A stretch of 11,410 nucleotides of DNA, taken from assembly GCA_000310025.1 (NCBI GenBank), contig FN648492.1:104952-116361 (forward strand), in the 5' to 3' direction. A model generated the notes under the pieces. It saw only the letters and a list, made by a program, of their open reading frames with translations, was not told the DNA's origin and made no database searches. This document shows, piece after piece, positions 6,032 to 11,410 of the stretch (its first letter is position 1; each line of letters opens with the position of its first letter). The position numbers were made by a program, and so were the translations under genes. This DNA is from Ectocarpus siliculosus (Eukaryota > Sar > Phaeophyceae > Ectocarpales > Ectocarpaceae).

Positions 6032-9000
6032 GTATGGGACATGCACCTGCAAAACACACGGTCTTAGCCATCATCTGGGGTAGATGCACGTATCCTGGGT
6101 GTAGGGGCAGCAAGGGAACAGAACTCGGCTGCAGCTGCGCCTCAGGGTGGCTGAATTGACCGCCCCTACCTCCTGGCAAGCTCAACATAGGGAAATGAGA
6201 CGCGTTCGCTCGGAGTGCACAACTTTCACCTGGTTCCTTCTGATTGTGCACACGATGCATTGAAACATGCCTGCGTATTGTTTATATGTAGGCTGAGTGT
6301 CGAAGGGTTGATCCTCGTCACGATGCTTCGCGCGCACATTTTAGTGTTCAAATTGCTCAGAATACTACATACACGCCAGAGAGCTGCACCTCCGCAGGAG
6401 CGCAGAGTAAGGCACACATATCAACACACACCAATTAAAATAGGAGAATGGTGGGGAAAACGTCGATGGCAACACGGCAAGATGCACCCGTAAACATTGT
6501 TGTTTCGGCTGTGGCTTTTTGGGGGATGGGGAGGGAGCCGTGGCGGGCATATATGTTACCTGTAGCGTCGCATCGTATCCTGTACGCTCGGCCATTGCGT
6601 CGGTTTGGTGCGTGTGATCGATTGGTCGCCTGCCCATCTCAGAGCGGATAGAGAGGGAGGGAAAGAGAGAAAGAGTCGAGGTGGGGGTGGGAGAGTTAAT
6701 GCCGACCAGGCGTAGGACACGCTGGTTTATTGTTGTTTGTTGTTGTTTTTCTTCACATTAAACTCGTGTCAGTTGCTAATCCCAAAATCTAGCAAAGACT
6801 CGGCCCGTGGTCACAAAAATGCTAAAGCCATCAGAAGATCTAAAGAACACGCACACTATTAGCAAGAAAAGGGTACACAAGCACGAGGAGGTACACCTAC
6901 AATCCCTGCAGCGGATAGAGAGGGAGGGAAAGAGAGAAAGAGTCGAGGTGGGGGTGGGAGAGTTAATGCCGACCAGGCGTAGGACACGCTGGTTTATTGT
7001 TGTTTGTTGTTGTTTTTCTTCACATTAAACTCGTGTCAGTTGCTAATCCCAAAATCTAGCAACGACTCGGCCCGTGGTCACAAAAATGCTAAAGCCATCA
7101 GAAGATCTAAAGAACACGCACACTATTAGCAAGAAAAGGGTACACGAGCACGAGGAGGTACACCTACAATCCCTGCAGCACGTTTGCGTGCTCACAACTG
7201 AACTACACGCCCACACACTACAATTCGACTATACAGCAGGCGGCATTACCCCCCTTCCTTGTCCCGCACTTCACCAAAATGAATGTTTGTCGACTACAGC
7301 GTACTGCTGTCTGAAGTGCTGTCTGTACAAAAATAACACCATGCATGGTGTATGGTGCACAACAAGCTCGGGGCATGCAGCTGCTGTCTGAAGTGCTGTC
7401 AGAATGGGTCCGTGGACATACAATGAAGAAGAACAACCAACCAAAGCCATCATTGCAATTGACAATCGCCCGAATCTATCCAGAACATCTGTGTTAGACA
7501 CAGCAGTGTAAACATCGACACTGACTAGGAATCGTTCCACATTCAAGGGGTCTTCCACGATGCAGGTACACAATTAAGGCACCCGGGTTATCCGCGCCAT
7601 CTCTGCCGCGTCTCTCTACAAAACCAGTGACGTCATCACACATACCTAACACCTATTTTCAGGAAAAAAACGGAAAATAATTGACAACACAAGAGATGTT
7701 TGTCCGTGCGACACGGTTCGATGCCGTCCGCATGCTCCGGTTCCGCTGCTGCTCCGGTGCCGCTGCTCCGGTGCCGCTTCTCCGGTGTCGCTGTGGCCAG
7801 TCCTAGCACGACCAAACTCGACCCGCTCCGCTTCATACACGCTCTCGTTGCTGTCCTTCCCAGTCGGTTCCTCGCTTTCTCCCTCGTTGCACTTAGGGTT
7901 CTTGGTCTGAAAATTCTCGCGCCGAAGGGTCAACCAGCCCAGTCAGCTCGTCACCACCTGTCCCCTCATCATTTGATGGCAAAACCAGGTTACTGAGACA
8001 GTACAGCTCCCTCTAGCAAACATAGGGCCGTGTACATAGTGCCCGTCCACCTTTCTGATGGCGTCTGCCTCCGCGCACAAAGATGAGATGGGCATTGCTG
8101 CCTGCACCGACGGCCTCGAGGCCCGCGCATCTGCACCACCTTTGTACCTGACGCACCAGTGCCGACCCAACTCCACCACTACGCACGCCTCGCGGCGGGT
8201 GCGCCGTGGCAAGAAGGTATCGGTGAGTCTAGCCCTGCTCGCTAGAAAGACCCCCCCCCTCGCTTTGGGTCATGCCTAAGCAAAACCTTGCCGAGGCAGC
8301 GAGGGGAAGATAAAGGTGTATACAACGCTATGATCGAGCTTACAGCACTAAATATTATTGATCGGGTCCTGAGACCTGCCCTGTATGTAGCGCCTTTGGC
8401 ACCCAACCTGCTTCTCTTTAAAAAGGACCTCGCACGAGCCGGTCCATCTGCGGAGTGTTGAACCGGCCCAACTGCGGAGTTTTTTCCGTGCGCCACATGT
8501 GGCTTTTTTACGCCCGGGCTGCACGCACATGAAGCACGTACTCCAGGCCTCCCCGGGATCTTGGTGGGCAAGTGCCGACACCTTGTACATACGCACAAAG
8601 TTCTGGACCAGAATCCTATGTAGATGCACCCCCTCCCATCTTAAGCAGTTCTTCCGCCCAAGAGCTTTCGCTTCGCAGCAGCCAGAGGAGAGATGGTTCA
8701 AATGCGCGTCGTGTCTTTTTCGCAGCTGGGTGGAATCTACGCTAGGTTGGCTAAAAACAAGCCGGGGAGGTCGAGATCGGGAGGTTTAACGCCTTTTTCG
8801 AGACAGAAGGAAGTTGCGGCCAACTCAAAAACGGTACTTTTCTCTTCTCAAAATACCAAGGCTCTTGGGGAGATGGCCCAACAAACGGGCACGTGGAGGT
8901 ATATGTACCCCGTAGGTCTTCTTTGTCATCCTGTCTGCTCTGCTCGGAGGTTAATTTTGTACTATAGCTTTTTTTGCGCAACCCGGGCTCTCTGTTTCGA

Positions 9001-10970
9001 CGAAAAAGGTCCCGACGAAGACCACGAGACAATGCGCATCATGCCCATCGGTGCCGGCAACGAGGTCGGCCGCAGCTGCGTGATCCTCAAGTACATGGGC
9101 AAGACCATCATGCTCGACTGCGGCATCCATCCGGTACGAAAGCAGCAGCAGTCTGTGGGAGTAACGTTTCGCATTATTTAGCGTCCGTCGTGTGTGTCAG
9201 TCTGAGAACTATCTTTCCGTGGCAACGTTCAACACCGGTGCAGCGCACGCGGACAACGGGAGTAGTTGGTGGGGGAGGTCTGGCATCGACACTGATTGTG
9301 TCCAACAAATCCACGGGGTGCCACACGGTTTGCTGCGGTTCCATGTTTCATAGCTTGCGGTGTGACGCGGACACCAGCCGACTACATGCAAGCCAACTCG
9401 CGATAGCGACTGATCGAACACACACATACGTACGTTCGTCGGTTGCAAATATGGGAGTTTTCTTGTTGAGCGTCGCGACATAATGAACTTCCCTTGTTTT
9501 TCACCGCGTTTAAGATTTTTTCTTAGACAACGACAACAGGCGGCACAGATTTCGACGCGGACATGCGTGTGTGTTGCTGGGGCAGGTAGAAAGTCTAGTG
9601 CCATCAGTATCTGCACCCAACTGGTCGGTCTGACATATCCCACTCCGCCCCTGCCTTGCCCCCCCCTACCCGCCCGCCGGCGTTCTCCCTCCCCACGTGT
9701 GCGTGTGTCACACGTTCGTCGCTGCTGGTGCTGGTGCGGGTGCTGCTATTTGTTTTCGGGCAGGGCTACAACGGAATCGCGGCGTTGCCGTTTTTTGACG
9801 CCATCGATCCCTCCGAGGTGCGCGGTGTTGTAGGCATCTACACAAGGGTGTTCGAGCATCCTATTGTACATAGTATAGATGGCATACATTTGTGCGTAGC
9901 TGTACTTCGCAAAAACGTGGGGGCCTGAATGTTTGTTTGCTCCATCCTTTAGGGACCCGCTCGGCTCGTATTGCCAGCACATGGTTATTTTATTTTATTT
10001 TATTTTATTTTATTTTTTGTCTTCACTTCAAATCAGCGCTCACAGCACTAGTGCCGTTTACTCCAACCCGTGGTCACACAGAAGAGCCCCTCTCTACCCT
10101 CCCCTCCTGCGGTACTTTGCCTTCGATTTTTAATGCGAGAAGAGTTCAGCACTCTCTTCCCTCTGTGTACACACGAACTAGCGCTATCCACTAGACCAGG
10201 AGCGGAAGCGAGAGAAAAACTCACTTTGCAAGAAAAGCTCGCTTACGCCGTGATTCGAACCCCTGACCTGACCTCTAGAAGGTTTCGCGGATACCAACTA
10301 GACCACCGGCGCGACCGGCATGAACTCCACGGGATGCTCTCGATGCATATACATGGTGTTTTTTTTTCGTATCGTGGGGATCTCTATTTCCTACTTGTAC
10401 GTACGTACGAGTTGTTTGTGTCAAAAGCCCATGAGAGCCGACTCTCGCTGGTTGGGCCGGCGGCCGAAACACGGAGATAGATCGGCCATGGTGAGTATAT
10501 TTTGATTGCGAGTCCGCCACCGTCAGCAGCAATTGCGTTGTACCAGCTGTGACACTATCACCACTACTATCACCACCACCACGCCACCAGTACAAGACCC
10601 ATGATGACAACCACCACTAGTATTACCCCCATCATCACCACCACCCCGACCACCACCGCCGTTCTTCTCCTGCAACTCCCGCCCCAGCAACCCCAACAAC
10701 AACCCAGCAGCAACACAACCTTGTATCATACCTCCTTCACGTACCCCCTATACACTGCTGTACGCCCAAACAACCAATCAGATCGACCTCCTGCTGGTGA
10801 CGCACTTCCACCTCGACCACGCGGCGAGCCTTCCGTACCTCACGGAGAAGACCGGCTTCAAGGGGAGGGTGTTCTGCACTCACCCCACCAAGGCCGTCAT
10901 GCGGATGCTGCTGTCGGACTACATCCGCCTGGTCAACGTGCACACCGAGCACATCCTCTACGATGAGAAG
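5995..10970 (+). CDS. CPSF3: CPSF73 (CPSF3) mRNA 3'-end endonuclease, N-terminal part, 4 exons
   Basis: Spliced gene: join of 5995-6031, 9009-9133, 9764-9817 and 10782-10970, continuing past the right edge. It encodes the start of the metallo-beta-lactamase domain of CPSF73, the nuclease of the nuclear cleavage and polyadenylation complex, which cuts pre-mRNA before poly(A) addition. Landmarks in about 135 residues: basic N-terminus [23 protein letters not shown] (26-36), IMLDCGIHP (46-54), [17 protein letters not shown] (56-72), zinc-binding HFHLDH (80-85), and [20 protein letters not shown]. The sequence aligns almost without gaps to human and plant CPSF73. It fits CPSF73 better than CPSF100, which lacks an intact HxHxDH motif. 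A second CPSF73-like paralogue (Integrator INTS11) also has HFHLDH, but the DCGIHP...IDPSE and LSDYIRL stretches favour CPSF73. The beta-CASP domain lies outside the window. Confidence 0.88.
6644..6910. repeat. 267-bp tandem duplication, copy 1
   Basis: From GCGGATAGAGAGGG to ATCCCTGCA, identical to the adjacent copy except at two positions (AAAGACT/AACGACT and ACACAAGC/ACACGAGC). It contains the T/G-rich tract 6726-6750, CTTCACATTAAA (6751-6762) and CCCGTGGTCACA (6804-6815). Confidence 0.98.
6911..7177. repeat. 267-bp tandem duplication, copy 2
   Basis: Directly abuts copy 1 with the same internal order; 265 of 267 bases match. The duplication carries no conserved gene. The short frame starting [14 protein letters not shown] appears in both copies simply because of the duplication. 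Confidence 0.98.
7733..7791. repeat. 14-bp minisatellite, four units
   Basis: Units close to TGCTCCGGTGCCGC at 7733-7746, 7750-7763, 7764-7777 and 7778-7791, with an extra TGC between the first two. Units differ by one to three bases. Confidence 0.9.
8282..8900 (+). pseudogene. Degraded open frame, possibly transposon-derived
   Basis: One plus-strand frame stays open from 8282 except for stops near 8459, 8621 and 8642. It reads like decayed protein sequence: [18 protein letters not shown], then a Cys/His stretch [34 protein letters not shown], and after the last stop [20 protein letters not shown] (from 8693). The C-x2-C-x8-H-x-H spacing hints at a zinc-binding fragment. I do not recognise the family, and a chance frame is possible. 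Confidence 0.25.
9009..9133 (+). CDS. CPSF3: CPSF73 exon 2 ([16 protein letters not shown])
   Basis: Encodes [31 protein letters not shown] and [10 protein letters not shown]. The 3' end CATCCG|GTACGA is phase 0 and certain from homology. The 5' end is less certain: CGAAAAAG|GT (9008/9009) and GACGAAG|AC (9020/9021) both restore the frame with exon 1, and both have weak pyrimidine tracts. Confidence 0.88.
9134..9763 (+). other. CPSF73 intron 2
   Basis: A 630-nt phase-0 intron (GTACGA ... TTTGTTTTCGGGCAG). A C-rich stretch lies at 9646-9682. No other gene was seen. Confidence 0.88.
9764..9817 (+). CDS. CPSF3: CPSF73 exon 3 (18 codons)
   Basis: Encodes exactly [18 protein letters not shown], matching plant AYSGMAALPYFDEIDPSS with no gap. 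Acceptor TTCGGGCAG|GGC; donor TCCGAG|GTGCGC; both phase 0. Confidence 0.94.
9983..10312 (-). mobile_element. Candidate tRNA-derived SINE (minus strand)
   Basis: Read on the minus strand, a tRNA-like head (10312-10241) has an A-box match TGGTCTAGTTGG (10305-10294) and a B-box match GGTTCGAATCA (10261-10251) at canonical tRNA spacing (T54-T55-C56 if G1 is 10312). A second A-box-like TGGTCTAGTGGA lies at 10198-10187. About 180 nt of unrelated body follow, ending TTTGAAGTGAAGAC and a (TAAAA)6 tail (10018-9985). Acceptor and T-arm pairing are poor, so it is not a working tRNA. ACATGG flanks the tail (9980-9984) and recurs at 10351-10356, too short to prove a target-site duplication. Confidence 0.45.
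9985..10018. repeat. (TTTTA)6 microsatellite
   Basis: Six TTTTA-type units ending in T6. On the minus strand it is an A-rich tail at the 3' end of the SINE candidate. Confidence 0.95.
10550..10660. repeat. CAC/ACC-rich low-complexity stretch
   Basis: Repeated CAC, ACC and CAT trinucleotides in CPSF73 intron 3, followed by a CAA/CAG-rich segment to about 10720. The derived Thr- or His-rich frames are low-complexity and not genes. Confidence 0.8.
10782..10970 (+). CDS. CPSF3: CPSF73 exon 4 (HFHLDH catalytic motif)
   Basis: Encodes 63 codons, [20 protein letters not shown], then [20 protein letters not shown] and [23 protein letters not shown]. The HxHxDH zinc ligands are residues 80, 82, 84 and 85 of the joined protein. 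Acceptor CCAATCAG|ATC; donor GAGAAG|GTGGGC; both phase 0. Strong third-position G/C contrasts with the flanking introns. Confidence 0.96.
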
Positions 10971-10992
10971 GTGGGCTTGGCGTTCGAAAATA

Positions 10993-11011
10993 CCCCCCCC
11001 CCCCCCCCCCC
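10993..11011. repeat. C19 homopolymer run
   Basis: Nineteen C followed by TGGGGG, 22 bases after the exon 4 donor. Confidence 0.93.
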
Positions 11012-11359
11012 TGGGGGTCGAAGTAGATTATGTTGTGCGGGGGTCGAGAACCCAACTCCACGCAAGCACGCTCGAGGCAGTTACACAGCGCTTACAACTG
11101 TCTCTGGAAGTGAAAGCACCAGAAAATAAATTAAGTCATACGCAGCTGTCATCCGTAGGCAAGGAAGTAAGCACAAGATGCCGAACACCCTTAGCAGGAT
11201 GCAGCGCACCCTTCATGCGACTCGCCGAATACCTCACGGCGCTTCGCGCTTGGTGATGTGAGAGCCTGGTCCGGTGAGAACCCGGCGTGCTCCGTCCCGG
11301 CTTTGTAGGGATGCGAGGTCAATGGTCTAACGACTACGGCATGCACGACTATGAGTACA

Positions 11360-11378
11360 CCCCCCCCCCCCCCCCCCC
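11360..11378. repeat. C19 homopolymer run
   Basis: Second nineteen-base C run in the same intron. Confidence 0.93.
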
Positions 11379-11410
11379 AACCAAAAAATAAACCCCTGGC
11401 TTTCCCCATT

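Larger units (their letters stand above)
6032..9008 (+). other. CPSF73 proposed intron 1
   Basis: A 2977-nt interval between the proposed exon 1 donor (GTATGG) and the exon 2 acceptor. It contains a 267-bp tandem duplication (6644-7177), a 14-bp minisatellite (7733-7791) and degraded coding-like sequence (8282-8900). The stretches 6032-6640, 7213-7730 and 7792-8280 hold no recognised gene. Minus-strand open frames at 8212-7943 and 7933-7646 are hydrophilic and frame-broken, possibly old transposon remains. Confidence 0.55.
9818..10781 (+). other. CPSF73 intron 3
   Basis: A 964-nt phase-0 intron (GTGCGC ... CAACCAATCAG). It holds the minus-strand tRNA-like/SINE candidate at 9983-10312 and a CAC/CAA-rich stretch at about 10550-10715. 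The sequence just before the acceptor is C/A-rich rather than T-rich. Confidence 0.88.
10971..11410 (+). other. CPSF73 intron 4, partial
   Basis: Starts GTGGGC. The expected continuation of CPSF73 after YDEK (a Glu/Asp-rich helix leading to INFHE) is not found, so the next exon lies beyond the window. Two C19 runs are present. Confidence 0.8.

Noticed and set aside
5667-6260. 197-codon minus-strand open frame upstream of the antiporter
   Set aside because: It overlaps the CPSF73 start region and leader and has low-conservation composition. Only its lower end (near 5691) has a convincing splice donor, so I kept it as untranslated leader and not as a coding exon.
8693-9031. Start of CPSF73 at the upstream in-frame ATG at 8693 or 8873
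   Set aside because: The frame is open, but residues between there and DEDHETM show no similarity to CPSF73 N-termini and include a Cys/Leu-rich run. The spliced exon at 5995 fits better.
11261-11345. tRNA-like text (GGTCTAACGACTACGG and a CCGG/CCGG hairpin with GGTTCTCA)
   Set aside because: Neither strand gives A and B boxes at proper spacing or a cloverleaf.
1-11410. CRISPR arrays, phage or bacterial operon features
   Set aside because: Spliced eukaryotic genes throughout; the only tandem repeats are microsatellites, a minisatellite and the 267-bp duplication.

Overview
This is a eukaryotic, intron-rich genomic window. It holds the 5' parts of two divergently transcribed protein-coding genes. 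Short, well-conserved coding exons (37-236 nt) are separated by introns of about 0.4-3 kb full of (GA)n, poly-C, (CAG)n, minisatellites and degraded repeats. The intron sizes, mixed composition, strand alternation and plant/stramenopile-like protein sequences suggest a brown alga (Ectocarpus-like) or related stramenopile. That assignment is inference; no organism-specific marker is present.

Left half, minus strand (5420 down to 769, running off the left edge): the N-terminal part of a plasma-membrane-type Na+/H+ antiporter of the CPA1 NhaP/SOS1-like group. Five exons join in phase and give about 258 residues with the TM1-TM6 landmarks LPYTV, FLPILIFES, SATDP and IEGESLLND. One of its introns (2028-1617) appears to be GC-AG.

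Right half, plus strand (5995 to 10970, running off the right edge): the N-terminal part of CPSF73/CPSF3, the metallo-beta-lactamase/beta-CASP endonuclease of mRNA 3'-end processing. It has a proposed 12-codon first exon at 5995, a 3-kb first intron, and three further exons carrying [16 protein letters not shown] and the catalytic HFHLDH motif. All joins are in phase.

Only about 570 bp separate the two proposed start codons, so 5421-5994 probably contains both 5' leaders and a shared bidirectional promoter. The antiporter side shows a likely leader intron and a 13-codon upstream ORF.

The introns contain the most unusual material. A possible tRNA-derived SINE (minus strand, about 10312-9983) has Pol III A- and B-box matches and a (TAAAA)n tail. 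A second diverged locus (about 7212-6726) shares its 3' signature, and 267 bp of that locus is tandemly duplicated almost perfectly. A decayed open frame (8282-8900), a coding-like plus-strand segment inside an antiporter intron (2583-2685), an inverted repeat (4296-4406) and long poly-C runs are also present. The two proteins have no known pathway link (ion homeostasis versus mRNA cleavage); their relation here is positional only.
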